Assembly: GCF_025770765.1 (NCBI RefSeq)
Contig: NZ_JANZKY010000022.1
Span: 1 to 64,000, forward strand
Source of the DNA: Propionivibrio soli
GTDB lineage: Bacteria > Pseudomonadota > Gammaproteobacteria > Burkholderiales > Rhodocyclaceae
DNA length: 64,000 nucleotides
Direction: 5' to 3'
The translations under genes and the position numbers were made by a program. The notes under the pieces were generated by a model that was not told the DNA's origin, did not search any database, and was given only the letters and a program-made list of their open reading frames with translations. Of the stretch, positions 53,780 to 63,867 are shown one piece after another (the stretch's first letter is position 1; every line of letters starts with the position of its first letter).

Positions 53780-55398
53780 TGCTTCCCGAATCCGCTATTC
53801 GGCCATCGAAGGTGCTGGGGCAGGGACAGCCCAAGAAGCAACGGGGGTTGCGACGCGCGCTCGTATTCGCCGTCATGGTTTCGCTGATCGTGCCTGGCAT
53901 CGTCGCCGGGCTGACGATGATCTATTTGAATCGGCAGGAAATCATCGAAAGCGACGTACGCAAACGCAGCGACAAGCTTGTTGACCTGCTCCAAGCCGGG
54001 CTGGAACGGCCGCTCTGGGACATGACTCCGGAGAGCGCACAACCGCTGATCGGCGCTATCACCGCCGATCCGTCGGTTGTCGCGATCGATGTCATCGATC
54101 CGGAGCAAAAAACCATCTTCAGCTACCGCAACGGAGCCTCTTCGGAGAGCCAGACGGTCGTTGCTTCCCGGATGGTCCGCCATGATGGAGAGCGGCTGGC
54201 CGAAGTGACTCTCAGCTATTCTACTCAGGCAGCTACGGATTTTGCCTGGGAGGCGTCCGGGCGCCTGCTCGTCATAATTGCCACCCAGGTTCTAGCGTCG
54301 TTAGCCATCCTTGGTCTCTGGTTGTCCCGGCGAGTGTTGATTCCGCTGCGCAAGCTTGAGGAAAGCGCGGAGGGCATCGCTGCCGGCGATTTGCAGACAC
54401 CTGTGGTCAAGCTCGCTCCCGATGAGTTTGGCGAGTTGGCTGGCCGCCTCGACAGCATGCGCCAGACATTGTCTGCATCGGTGAATCACCTCGAGGAACA
54501 GGTGGACGAACGTACCCACACGCTCAAGGCAGTCAACACCCGCTTGCAGTCGACGCTGGACGAGTTGCAGCGTATGCAGACCCATCTCGTTCAATCGGAA
54601 AAACTTGCGTCGCTCGGCTCCTTGGTCGCCGGCGTGTCACACGAACTCAACACCCCGATCGGGACGTGCGTTACCGTCGTCAGCACCATCAGCGACAAAT
54701 GCCTTGAACTACGCCATCAGATTGATGCGGGAATCCGCCGTTCTCAGCTCGATACCATGCTTGACGATATTGCACAGGCCGCCGCACTGGCGCAGAGCAG
54801 CCTGCAGCGGGCGGCTCGGCTCGTTCATGATTTCAAGCAGGTTGCCGTTGACCAGACCAGCGCACGGCGACGCGAATTCGAACTCCGGGAGACGATGAAC
54901 GAAATGATGGCGGCCGTGAGCCTCCGCCACAAACATGCACCCGTGACCTTCGAGATGAATATTCCCCCAGACATCGTCCTCGACAGCTACCCGGGCGCGT
55001 TGGAGCAGGTGGTCGGCAATCTGATCGACAATGCGGTTATTCATGGGGGCGAAAGCCGCCCGTCTTGCGCCGTCGTCGTTGCCGCAGAAAGAGAAGCAGG
55101 ATTTGTGCGTATCACCGTCGAGGACAACGGCAAAGGCATCGAAACGCGACATCTCGCCCGCATCTTTGATCCTTTCTTTACTACCCGCCTGGGCAGCGGG
55201 GGCTCCGGCTTGGGCTTGAGCATCGCTTACAACCTCGTCACCGGCGTACTTGGCGGCGAGATCCGTGCCGAATCGGCGGTCGGCGCAGGGACTCGATTCA
55301 CCATTGAACTGCCGCTTGCCGCACCGGCGGTGCGTAGCGACTCGTGTAACGAAGGATCGAATTACTTGCCGGAAAGCGACGGTCTTTCATCGCGCTAA
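53779..55398 (+). CDS. Membrane sensor histidine kinase
   Basis: The 539-residue kinase has TM1 near 28-50, a periplasmic domain to about 155, TM2 near 160-180, HAMP, a coiled coil, HisKA with SHELNTPIGT near 290 and a HATPase domain (NLIDNAVIHGG, GSGGSGLGLSIAYNL). The H-box has HELNTP in place of the common HELRTP. It is the middle gene of a binding protein, kinase and EAL regulator operon and probably phosphorylates the next protein. Confidence 0.9.
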   Translation: MLPESAIRPSKVLGQGQPKKQRGLRRALVFAVMVSLIVPGIVAGLTMIYLNRQEIIESDVRKRSDKLVDLLQAGLERPLWDMTPESAQPLIGAITADPSVVAIDVIDPEQKTIFSYRNGASSESQTVVASRMVRHDGERLAEVTLSYSTQAATDFAWEASGRLLVIIATQVLASLAILGLWLSRRVLIPLRKLEESAEGIAAGDLQTPVVKLAPDEFGELAGRLDSMRQTLSASVNHLEEQVDERTHTLKAVNTRLQSTLDELQRMQTHLVQSEKLASLGSLVAGVSHELNTPIGTCVTVVSTISDKCLELRHQIDAGIRRSQLDTMLDDIAQAAALAQSSLQRAARLVHDFKQVAVDQTSARRREFELRETMNEMMAAVSLRHKHAPVTFEMNIPPDIVLDSYPGALEQVVGNLIDNAVIHGGESRPSCAVVVAAEREAGFVRITVEDNGKGIETRHLARIFDPFFTTRLGSGGSGLGLSIAYNLVTGVLGGEIRAESAVGAGTRFTIELPLAAPAVRSDSCNEGSNYLPESDGLSSR

Positions 55399-55422
55399 AA
55401 AAAGCCCAGGGAGGCGTCACTA

Positions 55423-57636
55423 ATGATTACCTCAGAAACAGACGAAGAGTTGATGTCGTTCCTTGGCGAACGTGATGCCGCTCCGGCCGTTGAAAAGCCT
55501 CGATGGCGCGTGCTCATCGTCGATGATGAGCCGGACGTCCACAAGGCGACCGAGATTGCGTTGAGCGGCGTAGTTATCGAGGGCCGCACCGTCGAATTCC
55601 TCCACGCCTATTCCGCGCAACAGGCTCGTCTTTGTGTCGAGCAACACGATGACCTGGCTGTCGTGTTGCTCGACGTGGTGATGGAAACGCCGGATGCCGG
55701 TCTGCAATTCGTCCGTTATGTGCGGGAAGAACTAGGCAATCACGCATTGCGTGTCATTCTGCGCACGGGTCAGCCTGGCTATGCGCCGGAAATCGACACC
55801 ATCCGAGCTTTCGATATCAACGATTACAAGACGAAATCGGAGTTAACTCGCGTCCGCTTGTTTACGAGCCTGACCGTGGCCGTCCGCTCCTATTGGCAGA
55901 TTCACCAGCTCGAGGCCAATCGTCGCGGTCTGGAAATGATCGTCGCCGCGAGCACCGATCTGAGCCAGCCTAAGGGACTGCAGCGTTTCGCCGAGGGCAT
56001 CGTCACGCAATTGTGCGCACTGCTCTCCGTTCCCGAAGAGGGCGTCGTTTGCGCAGCCGCCAATTCCAGCGATGGCCATTCTGGGGAATCTCCCTATATC
56101 CTTGCCGCTGCCGGCCGTTACTCGCAATGGATAGGCATGTCGCTGGCAAGCGTTCCTGATCAACGGGTACGGGTCGAACTCGAAAGATCGCTGACTGACC
56201 GCCGACATCATTTTGGTCAAACGACACGCCTGTTTTTCAGTGCCTCCGACGGTGGATCTATTGCGGCCTTTGTCGATGTCGACCACCAATTGAGCAACGT
56301 CGATCTGGAATTGCTTGGGCTTTTCTGCAGCAATATCGCGGTCGCTTTCGACAACACGGTGCTGCTCAAGCGCATATCCGATCTCGCCTATGAAGACTCG
56401 TTATTGAAGCTGCCGAACCGAAACAGCTTTGTCGCCCGCATAAACCAGCGGGGGCCTGAGGCCGACGTGCTGGCCTTGATCGATATTGACGGCTTTGCCG
56501 ACATCAATAGCGTGCTCGATCAGGAATTTGGCGACGCGGTACTCAAGGCGGTAGCTCAGCGCCTGCGCGAGAGTTTCTCCACCGCAGTGGAAATAGCGCG
56601 TATTGGCAACGATGTGTTCGGCATTCTCGGCGCACACGACGAGGTGAACACCGGCGCCATTGAGGCCGTTTTCTTGTCGCCGTACGAGATTGTCGGCGAA
56701 AAACTGCGCCTGTCCGCCACGACCGGACTATTGCGGTTGGACGAGGATCGGGAAAAGGCCGTGGAGCTTCTGAAAAACGCCAGCATTGCATTGAAACAGG
56801 CGAAGTCATTCAACCGCGGCAAGGCTCTTTATTTTGAAGCGGCGCATGCCGCCGCGGCGCGGGCACGAATGCAAATGTTGAACCGGCTGCGTCTGAGCTT
56901 TTCGGCGGAGCGGCTGTTCCTCGTCTACCAGCCGGTCGTTGAGTTGACCAGTGGGCGAATCGTTGGTGCCGAAGCCTTGCTTCGTTGGCGTACCGAGCAG
57001 GGCGAATTTATCCCGCCGGACACATTTATTCCCATCGCAGAACAATCCGGTCTGATGGTGCCGATCGGCGAATGGGTCGTGCGCACGGCCCTGCAGTTCC
57101 AGCGGCAACTCGCCCTTTCCGGATACCCCGGTCTGCGCATGGCGATCAATGTCTCTCATGTGCAATTCCGTGAACCTGATTTCGTCGAGAAGCTCGTGTC
57201 AATCGCCCGGGAATTCGGCACGCTTCCAGGGATGCTTGAGATCGAACTGACGGAATCGGTGGCTATCGACAACATCAAGTTGATCGTGAAAAAGCTCACT
57301 GCCGTGCGTGGCGCCGGTATCGCGGTTTCGATCGACGATTTCGGCACGGGTTATTCCTCGCTCAATATTGTTCGGCAGCTCAATGTTGACCGTCTGAAGA
57401 TCGACCGCTCATTCATCAGCGGGGCGGAAAGCCGTGACGGCAACTTCAGCATTGCGGGGATCGTGCTGCAACTCGCCGCGCAACTTGGCTTGAAGACGGT
57501 TGCCGAAGGCATCGAAACCGAAGAGCAGCGGCAACGTGTGCGGGCGATGGGATGCACGGACGGGCAGGGCTACCTTTTTGCGAAACCGATGACGAGTGAT
57601 GACTTCATCGGCCACTTGCGGAACAGCGTGCGTTGA
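55423..57636 (+). CDS. Receiver-DUF3369-GGDEF-EAL response regulator
   Basis: The 737-residue protein has a receiver at 27-150 (VDDEPDVH; Asp in VLLDVVMETPD), a DUF3369-like domain to about 320, a degenerate GGDEF domain (ARIGNDVFGIL in place of GGDEF) and an EAL domain from about 475 with GAEALLRW, ELTESVAID, and IDDFGTGYSSL. The EAL catalytic acids look complete, so it should hydrolyse c-di-GMP while the GGDEF part is probably inactive or regulatory. Phosphorylation by the kinase 24 bp upstream probably sets its activity. Confidence 0.92.
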   Translation: MITSETDEELMSFLGERDAAPAVEKPRWRVLIVDDEPDVHKATEIALSGVVIEGRTVEFLHAYSAQQARLCVEQHDDLAVVLLDVVMETPDAGLQFVRYVREELGNHALRVILRTGQPGYAPEIDTIRAFDINDYKTKSELTRVRLFTSLTVAVRSYWQIHQLEANRRGLEMIVAASTDLSQPKGLQRFAEGIVTQLCALLSVPEEGVVCAAANSSDGHSGESPYILAAAGRYSQWIGMSLASVPDQRVRVELERSLTDRRHHFGQTTRLFFSASDGGSIAAFVDVDHQLSNVDLELLGLFCSNIAVAFDNTVLLKRISDLAYEDSLLKLPNRNSFVARINQRGPEADVLALIDIDGFADINSVLDQEFGDAVLKAVAQRLRESFSTAVEIARIGNDVFGILGAHDEVNTGAIEAVFLSPYEIVGEKLRLSATTGLLRLDEDREKAVELLKNASIALKQAKSFNRGKALYFEAAHAAAARARMQMLNRLRLSFSAERLFLVYQPVVELTSGRIVGAEALLRWRTEQGEFIPPDTFIPIAEQSGLMVPIGEWVVRTALQFQRQLALSGYPGLRMAINVSHVQFREPDFVEKLVSIAREFGTLPGMLEIELTESVAIDNIKLIVKKLTAVRGAGIAVSIDDFGTGYSSLNIVRQLNVDRLKIDRSFISGAESRDGNFSIAGIVLQLAAQLGLKTVAEGIETEEQRQRVRAMGCTDGQGYLFAKPMTSDDFIGHLRNSVR

Positions 57637-58150
57637 GGCTGACGGCACGGCGGCTCGTTTGTGGGCGACTGCCTACAGATGGTCAGGACCGACGGGCGCG
57701 GCGTGCTCACTTGAGTACCGTGACTTCGGTTCGTTGCCTAAAGGTAAGGGCCAACGGAGGTTCTCCGAGAAAATCTGGGCGGAGGTTCTGCAACCCGCCC
57801 GGCGGGGCGAAATCGATCCGGCCCGCGTTGGGGCGAGACTGACGCCGATATAGTCGCAGGTACTCCACCGCCCGCCAGGCGCACCATCTGGTACATGCGC
57901 GTCCAAGGCGCTCGCGCCGTAGCCTAGCCGGCGCTTGGTTACAGATACTCTCGTTTATGCCCGCGTCGGCGCTAATCTTCTCGTCGCTTTCTGCCACGTA
58001 TCGCAGCGGCGAGGTGGCTTGCTTGCGCAAGTTTCCATGTTGTCACCATTCCGTGTGTACTAGAGTGTGTGTACGGTCAGGGTTACTCGCACTCGCGGGA
58101 CGAGCGGCGTTTCGGGGCCGCTCCCGCGAACAATCGAGAAGAAGAGCGCG
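57637..58150. other. Intergenic region between two c-di-GMP genes
   Basis: These 514 bases have no supported gene. A GC-rich imperfect hairpin at about 57777-57801 (GGGCGGAGGTT against AACCCGCCC) could end the upstream operon, but it has no T-tract. Confidence 0.4.
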
Positions 58151-61100
58151 ATGGAAAGTCAGACTACCCCACATGATCCGAGCGGTCCGGCGGACAGCGT
58201 TCGCGATGGCGGCGCCGCGGCGAGCGAGGAAAACCCCGCCCTTGCCCGGCCGGGAGTTCAGCGGCTGCAGGCTCGTTGGGTAGTGATCGCGCTGCTGGCG
58301 CTCAACCTCGTCGCTATCGCTGGTGTCCTCTCCGGTGTCAACTTTCTCTACGACCGCAATATCCGGGAAGCCGAGATCCGCAGCCAGAACGTGTCGTTGG
58401 CGATCGACCTGGCGCTGACCAATGAGATCGCGAAGATCGACGTGGCGCTTGTGGCGACCATCGATGATCTTGGTCACCATCATCTCGGCGAAGGCGAAGA
58501 CCGGGCCTCCAACATCTACGGCCTCGTCACTCCACACCAGGCACAATTCAAGGAGACGGAAGGGTGGGGAATCGCGGATGCCAGCGGGACAATGGTTTTC
58601 CATGAAGAGAACGGGAACACCACGTATTCGGCCGCCAATCGGGAGTATTTCAAAGACCTCAAGAGCGGGAAACGGACGGGATTTGTAGTTACCGAACCGC
58701 TGGTAAGCCGTGTCACCGGAAATCTCGTTATCGTTCTCGCACGGGCTTACACCGACCAGTCAGGTGCCTTCGCCGGCGTCGTTGCCGTTCCGCTACCTGT
58801 TTCGTATCTCGACGCGATGCTTTCGCGTTTCGATGTCGGGCCGCGCGGTGTGATCTCGTTGCGCGATAGTCAGCTAGGACTGATCGCTCGTGCGCCCTCC
58901 AGCTATCGTGGCATACCAGTCACCGTGGGCGATGCCCGCATGAGCCCGGAGGCCACCGAGCTGCTAGCGGCGGGAAAAACGTCTGGGACATATCATGCGC
59001 GCACCGTCATCGACGACATAGAGCGAATTTACAGTTTCCGCGCCATCAGCAACGCGTCTTTCTACACCTTCGTCGGCGTCTCGAAACATGATTATCTGGC
59101 AGACTGGAGGCGATTGACTTCAGCTCTCTTGGGGTTCCTCGGCGTTTTCTTGCTCGTCACCGATGCTTCGGCCGCGTTCGCCTTTCGCCACTGGCGGCGG
59201 GAGCGTTCCTATGCCGTTTCGCTGCAGGAAACCAATGCGCGCCTGCAAGGGTCGGTACGCGAAATCGAGGAACGCGATAAGGCGCTCATCGCCGCGCAAG
59301 ACGCCGGCGGCCTTGGTACCTACACGCTTGACCTGGCGAGCGGCGTCTGGAGGAATTCGGACAAGATCAGGGAAATTTTCGGCATAGACACCGCGTATCC
59401 GCCAACCGTCGAGGGGTGGCGAAAACTCGTGCACCCAGACGATCTCGCGCCGATGCAAGCGTACTTCCGCGATGAAGTGATCGGCAAACACGGCATCTTC
59501 GATTACGAATACCGCGTGGTGCGCCCGAGCGACGGTAAGGTCGTGTGGCTACACGGGTTGGGCAAACTCGAGTTCGACGCGGAAGGTAAGCCGGTCCGTC
59601 TGGTGGGCACGTCTCAGGATATCAGCGAGCGCAAATTTGCCGAGGAGCGACTGCAATTAGCGAGGGCCGTCTTCCAGAACTCTTCGAACGGCATCCTGAT
59701 TACCGATGCTGAGGGCATCGCGATCGAGTCGAACCCCGCCTTCACCAAGATCACGGGCTATACACAGGAGGACCTTGCCCAGTTGGATCTTTACCGTCTG
59801 GTGTCGCCATCCGAAGACGAGGCGATACGCGCCGAGGTGCGCGAGTCGCTGCGTGAGAAAGGGTATTGGGAAGGGGAAGTAGCCAGCCGCCGCAAGAGTG
59901 GCGAACCCTACACGCAACAATCCCGCGTGTCGGCGTTGCGCGACCCGAGCGGACATATGTCCAGCCTGGCCGCCGTGATTGCGGATGTGACGGAGCTAAA
60001 GGAAAGCCAGCGCCAACTCGAACGCATGGCTTACTACGACCGATTGACGGGGCTTGCGAACCGAGGGCTGCTCGCCGACCGGATGGCGCACGCCATGTCT
60101 CAATGCCGCCGAAAAGGCAACGAGTTGCTTGGGGTTTGTGCGCTTGACCTCGACGGATTCAAGGAGGTCAACGACCGTTTGGGCCACGAGGCGGGCGACC
60201 AGCTTTTGATCGAAGTGGCCCAGCGCTTGCAGGGCTGCACTCGCGACAGCGATACCGTCGCCCGCCTGGGCGGCGACGAATTCGTCGTCCTCTTCTGCGG
60301 GCTGACGCAGCTTGCCGAGGTTGAAAGCGCGGTCTCGCGCATGATCCGGGCAGCCGCGGAGCCCTACCACATCGGCGGCGTCAGTTCGTACGTGACCATC
60401 AGCGTGGGCGTCACGCTCTATCCGTACGATGCGGTCGATGATCCCGATGCCTTGCTGCGACATGCCGACCAGGCCATGTACGACGCCAAGCGTGCGGGCA
60501 AGAATCGCATGCACTTCTTCGATACGGAGAGCGACCGCCGCTTGCGGCATCACCAACAGCAATACGTACGACTGGTGGAGGCGATTGCCAGCGACGAACT
60601 GCGGCTCGTCTACCAGCCCAAAGTCGAGTTGCGAACGGGCAAGGTCGTCGGTGTGGAGGCGCTGCTGCGCTGGCAGCACCCGGAACTCGGGCTCCTGGCG
60701 CCATCGCACTTCCTGCCGTCGATCGAAGCCACCGAACTCGTTCTCCCGGTCGGCGAATGGGTGCTGGAGGAAGCCCTGGCCCAGAGGCAGCGCTGGCTGG
60801 CCGAAGGCATCGATCTTGAGGTGAGCGTCAACGTATTCGGCCTGCACCTGCAGCGCGCCGATTTCGCGGATCGCCTGGCCGGCATTCTCAAAGCCTACCC
60901 GCAACTCGACCCCACGGGTCTCGAACTCGAAATACTCGAAACCACGGCGCTTGAAGACCTCAGCGAAATTACCGAGCGGATCAAGGAATGCGCGCCCCTC
61001 GGCGTGCGTTTCTCGCTCGACGACTTCGGTACCGGGTACTCGTCGCTGACCTACCTGCGGCAATTGCCGGTGTTCTGCGTGAAGATCGACCGCACCTTCG

Positions 61101-61432
61101 TGCGCGACATGCTCGACAACAACGAGGACAAGGCGCTCGTCCAAGGCATCGTAGGCATGGCGCACACGCTGAAGCGAACCGTCGTTGCCGAAGGCGTCGA
61201 GACGCTCGAACATGCCGTCCCGCTGCTGCATTGCGGCTGTGATCGCGCCCAGGGGTACGGCATTGCGCGGCCGATGGAGGCAACATCGATACCGGCATGG
61301 CTGGCGCGCTGGCACATGCCGAAGCAGTGGGAGGAGGCTCTGGCCATCGATGTCATTTCGTTCAACCGGCGCAACGCGCAACGTTCTTCCGTAGGCGCTT
61401 ACGAAAACGATCAGGTCGAAGTCTCGGAGTAG
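58151..61432 (+). CDS. Membrane PAS-GGDEF-EAL protein
   Basis: The 1093-residue protein has TM1 near 45-65, a PDC/dCache-like periplasmic sensor (about 70-320, containing GWGIADASGTMVFHEENG), TM2 near 340, a coiled coil, two PAS domains (about 375-620), a GGDEF domain with the intact motif RLGGDEFVVLF and an EAL domain with GVEALLRW, DDFGTGYSSLTYL and AEGVETLE. Both catalytic sites look intact, so it could make or break c-di-GMP. I chose the ATG at 58151, preceded by a GAAGAAGAG region, because upstream reading lacks support. Confidence 0.9.
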   Translation: MESQTTPHDPSGPADSVRDGGAAASEENPALARPGVQRLQARWVVIALLALNLVAIAGVLSGVNFLYDRNIREAEIRSQNVSLAIDLALTNEIAKIDVALVATIDDLGHHHLGEGEDRASNIYGLVTPHQAQFKETEGWGIADASGTMVFHEENGNTTYSAANREYFKDLKSGKRTGFVVTEPLVSRVTGNLVIVLARAYTDQSGAFAGVVAVPLPVSYLDAMLSRFDVGPRGVISLRDSQLGLIARAPSSYRGIPVTVGDARMSPEATELLAAGKTSGTYHARTVIDDIERIYSFRAISNASFYTFVGVSKHDYLADWRRLTSALLGFLGVFLLVTDASAAFAFRHWRRERSYAVSLQETNARLQGSVREIEERDKALIAAQDAGGLGTYTLDLASGVWRNSDKIREIFGIDTAYPPTVEGWRKLVHPDDLAPMQAYFRDEVIGKHGIFDYEYRVVRPSDGKVVWLHGLGKLEFDAEGKPVRLVGTSQDISERKFAEERLQLARAVFQNSSNGILITDAEGIAIESNPAFTKITGYTQEDLAQLDLYRLVSPSEDEAIRAEVRESLREKGYWEGEVASRRKSGEPYTQQSRVSALRDPSGHMSSLAAVIADVTELKESQRQLERMAYYDRLTGLANRGLLADRMAHAMSQCRRKGNELLGVCALDLDGFKEVNDRLGHEAGDQLLIEVAQRLQGCTRDSDTVARLGGDEFVVLFCGLTQLAEVESAVSRMIRAAAEPYHIGGVSSYVTISVGVTLYPYDAVDDPDALLRHADQAMYDAKRAGKNRMHFFDTESDRRLRHHQQQYVRLVEAIASDELRLVYQPKVELRTGKVVGVEALLRWQHPELGLLAPSHFLPSIEATELVLPVGEWVLEEALAQRQRWLAEGIDLEVSVNVFGLHLQRADFADRLAGILKAYPQLDPTGLELEILETTALEDLSEITERIKECAPLGVRFSLDDFGTGYSSLTYLRQLPVFCVKIDRTFVRDMLDNNEDKALVQGIVGMAHTLKRTVVAEGVETLEHAVPLLHCGCDRAQGYGIARPMEATSIPAWLARWHMPKQWEEALAIDVISFNRRNAQRSSVGAYENDQVEVSE

Positions 61433-62124
61433 CTGAGTTTCGGGTACCAGTCGCTGCCGCGGCCCTCCGGCGTGCAATCGAGCACCGTCCACAAAGGCAT
61501 GAGGTCGGGGGCGCCGCGCGGATCTTGCCCCGGGTCGGCGGTCACCGACCCCATTTCGCCACTCCAGAAATGGCGGATCTTGCCGTCGCGCCGGCTGAAC
61601 ACGTTGAACGCCGGCATGTCGGCGTCTTCCGCGCTTACATAGTCGCGCGTGTAATCGCCGCGGGTGTCGGAATAGAGGCGCAGATTGCGCCAACCGCGTT
61701 GCTCCTTGAACGCCAAAAGGCGCTCGATCGGCGAGCGGGCAACGACGACTAGCGCAATGTGCTGACCAATGTCGAGCGCTTCACCATCCCACGCCGAAAG
61801 CAACGAGGTGCACATCGGACAAGGCTGCGCCCGGGCGGGACCATACATCCAGCTGTAGATGGCCAGGGTCGTTTTGTCGCCGAACAGACTCTCGAAGTCC
61901 GCAGGCCCGTCGGGTCCATCGAAAGTGTAGCGGCGAGGCAGCTCGCCACCGGGTGGCAAGGCGCGGCGCTGCTCGGCAACGCGCTCGATATGGCGCCTCA
62001 ACTCGATCTCCTCGGCCAGCAGCGCGTCCCGGGCGGCGCGGTACTCGCCGCTCTCGTTCGGGAAACGCACGCCGTTTTTCCTTGCCAATTCGGTTGCGGG
62101 CGCGAGAGTGGATTGACTCGGCAT
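61411..62124 (-). CDS. DUF899 thioredoxin-like protein
   Basis: The 237-residue protein matches DUF899: an N-terminal helix with ELARKNGVRFPNESGEYRAAR in part, YTFDGPDG, WMYGPARAQPCPMCTSLLSAWDG (a thioredoxin-like CxxC) and FNVFSRRDGKIRHFWSGEM. Function is unknown, though the fold suggests redox activity. AAGGAAC precedes the ATG. Its 3' end overlaps the end of the GGDEF-EAL gene by 22 bases on the opposite strand. Confidence 0.88.
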   Translation of the reverse strand: MPSQSTLAPATELARKNGVRFPNESGEYRAARDALLAEEIELRRHIERVAEQRRALPPGGELPRRYTFDGPDGPADFESLFGDKTTLAIYSWMYGPARAQPCPMCTSLLSAWDGEALDIGQHIALVVVARSPIERLLAFKEQRGWRNLRLYSDTRGDYTRDYVSAEDADMPAFNVFSRRDGKIRHFWSGEMGSVTADPGQDPRGAPDLMPLWTVLDCTPEGRGSDWYPKLSYSETST

Positions 62125-62202
62125 GGCTGTTCCTTTCGTCTTTCATTGTTACGGTTCGTGGCGCACGTCCCCGTGTAGGGGATGCGCCGTTCTTGCATGG
62201 CC

Positions 62203-62556
62203 CTAGGCGTTGACGATCATTTCAAATCCGCCATAGATCAGGCGTTTGCCATCGAAGGGCATCGAGTTCATTGCCGCCTGCGAGCGAGTGTCGTCCATCA
62301 CCCGTTTCATGCCTGCATCGCGCGCCTCCCGTGATGGCCAGGTTATCCAGGCAAAAACCACACTCTCATCGTCGTTCTTCTTCACGGCCATCGGGAACGA
62401 AGTCACCTTCCCCTCCGGAACGTCGTCACCCCAACACTCGACGACGCTCAGGGCGCCGTGCTCCTTGAAGGTCGAAGCCACCGTTTCGGCGTATTGCCGG
62501 TATTGCTCACGGTTGACCGTCGGAACGGCGAGTACGAATCCATCGACGTAGGTCAT
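62203..62556 (-). CDS. DUF1428 protein
   Basis: This 117-residue protein of the DUF1428 type has MTYVDGFVLAVP at the start, EHGALSVVECWGDDVPEGK and FAWITWPSREARDAGMKRVM. The family has a ferredoxin-like dimeric barrel fold and unknown function. GGAGGAC precedes the ATG at 62556. It lies 78 bp upstream of the DUF899 gene on the same strand, and the two families are often neighbours. Confidence 0.88.
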   Translation of the reverse strand: MTYVDGFVLAVPTVNREQYRQYAETVASTFKEHGALSVVECWGDDVPEGKVTSFPMAVKKNDDESVVFAWITWPSREARDAGMKRVMDDTRSQAAMNSMPFDGKRLIYGGFEMIVNA

Positions 62557-62764
62557 AGCGGTGTCCTCCACGGAAAGAATCGGCACGCGGCGCATGCCTT
62601 CACGAGTACGACGCGCGAGGCGCGATCAAATCGACAACGTGGCAAAGAAAACCAGCGCGGGTATCTGCGCCCGGAGACGTTGGGCGATGGGGGGCATTCG
62701 GGAAGCCGCCCCGAAGGGCCGACTTTGGGAGTCGCTGGACCGCCCCGGGGGGGTGCCCAGACGC

Positions 62765-63368
62765 TTACCGCCTCAGCGTTTCTCCTGCTGGCGCGCGGTG
62801 TGGATGCCACCCGCGATCACGGCGATCCCAGTCAGGGTACCCGCATCGCGCGCCTCGCCGAGTGCGGGTCCCACGGAAGGACCGCCCACACGAGATGCGT
62901 GTAGGAAAAGGCGCGGCTACGGTGGGGGCTATGTGCAGGAAGGCTTCGATCAGCAGGTAGTGGCCGAGACCCGTCGAGATGCCGAGGCAGCCCATCAGCA
63001 AGGAGTCGCCCGGCGTCGTCATGAACCAGCTGGGCTGCCGTGCCAGAGTCGCCACAACCGGCCCCTCGAGCCCGGTGGCTGGCCGGCCGGTCTGAACGGG
63101 CCACCCCCATGTGTCGGCCAAATAGGGCAACTATCAAGACCACGTGCGTCAGATAACGTACCCAGGGCAGTTCGGAAGCCGGGTAGTACCGCGCCAGATG
63201 CTTGGACAAAGCGTCATGGGCGGCGAAAAGCAGCATAGTGATCAAGACGAGAGCGATGCCCTGCCTGCGTTCGGAGTGGAGGACGCGAGTCGCGGCCCCG
63301 CGGATCGTTGCGATTTGTGTACTCGGCGCGAGAGAATCGGCACGGAGTGTCTTCTTAGTGGCCGCCAT
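62765..63368 (-). pseudogene. Broken EamA/DMT-family permease
   Basis: From ATG 63368 the frame reads MAATKKTLRADS and a typical EamA first helix (ALVLITMLLFAAHDALSKHL, then LPWVRYLTHVVLIVAL). It then loses homology; downstream parts of the same family appear in other frames (SLLMGCLGISTGLGHYLLIEAFL, then SYTHLVWAVLPW), with the last helices missing and the end near 62765 in a third frame. At least two frameshifts and an internal deletion make it nonfunctional. The adjacent IS3 element suggests local rearrangement. The intact EamA gene at 44167 is only a family relative. Confidence 0.75.
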
Positions 63369-63600
63369 TATGCGGTATGCCGCGTCGACAAGGCTTTGCG
63401 ATACCGGGTGGACAACCATTGCGCTAGGAGCTAGAAGGGTAGCTTGCCAGCAGGTTTGTGAAATGACATTTGAGTGAATCTTTCCCTTGCGGCACTGCAG
63501 ATTGCTGTTGAGCGGGAGGGGTGAGGCTACCCCGTAATTTCGTACCGAATTGAGCTGGAATTTTCGGCACACTTTCCAAGTAGCAGAAGGAGATTGTGCG

Positions 63601-63867
63601 ATGAAACGATCGAAGTTTACGGAAGAGCAGATCACCTTTGCATTGAAGCAGGCGGAGGTCGGGACACCGGTCGAAGAGGTGTGCCGCAAGATGGGGATTT
63701 CGAACGCGACGTTCTATAGCTGGCGCAAGAAATACGGCGGGCTCGGCCCGTCGGAGCTCCGCCGCCTGAAACAACTCGAAGAAGAGAACCGCAAACTAAA
63801 GCGCCTGGTGGCGGATCTCTCTCTCGACAAGGTGATGCTGCAGGACGTGCTCTCAAAAAAGCTTTGA
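63601..63867 (+). CDS. IS3-family transposase OrfA
   Basis: The 88-residue protein has an N-terminal helix-turn-helix (FTEEQITFALKQAEVGTPVEEVCRKMGIS in part, TFYSWRKKYGGL) and a C-terminal leucine-zipper-like segment (LKQLEEENRKLKRLVADL). This is typical of IS3-family OrfA, closest in style to the IS407 group. GAAGGAG lies upstream of the ATG at 63601. It binds the element's ends and, by frameshifting, forms the OrfAB transposase. Confidence 0.93.
   Translation: MKRSKFTEEQITFALKQAEVGTPVEEVCRKMGISNATFYSWRKKYGGLGPSELRRLKQLEEENRKLKRLVADLSLDKVMLQDVLSKKL

Noticed and set aside
57777-57801. Small RNA or strong terminator in the 57.6-58.1 kb gap
   Set aside because: The hairpin is imperfect, lacks a T-tract and has no visible promoter before it.
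59996-61693. 565-codon minus-strand frame opposite the GGDEF-EAL gene
   Set aside because: The plus strand encodes intact GGDEF and EAL motifs; the antisense frame has no recognisable content.
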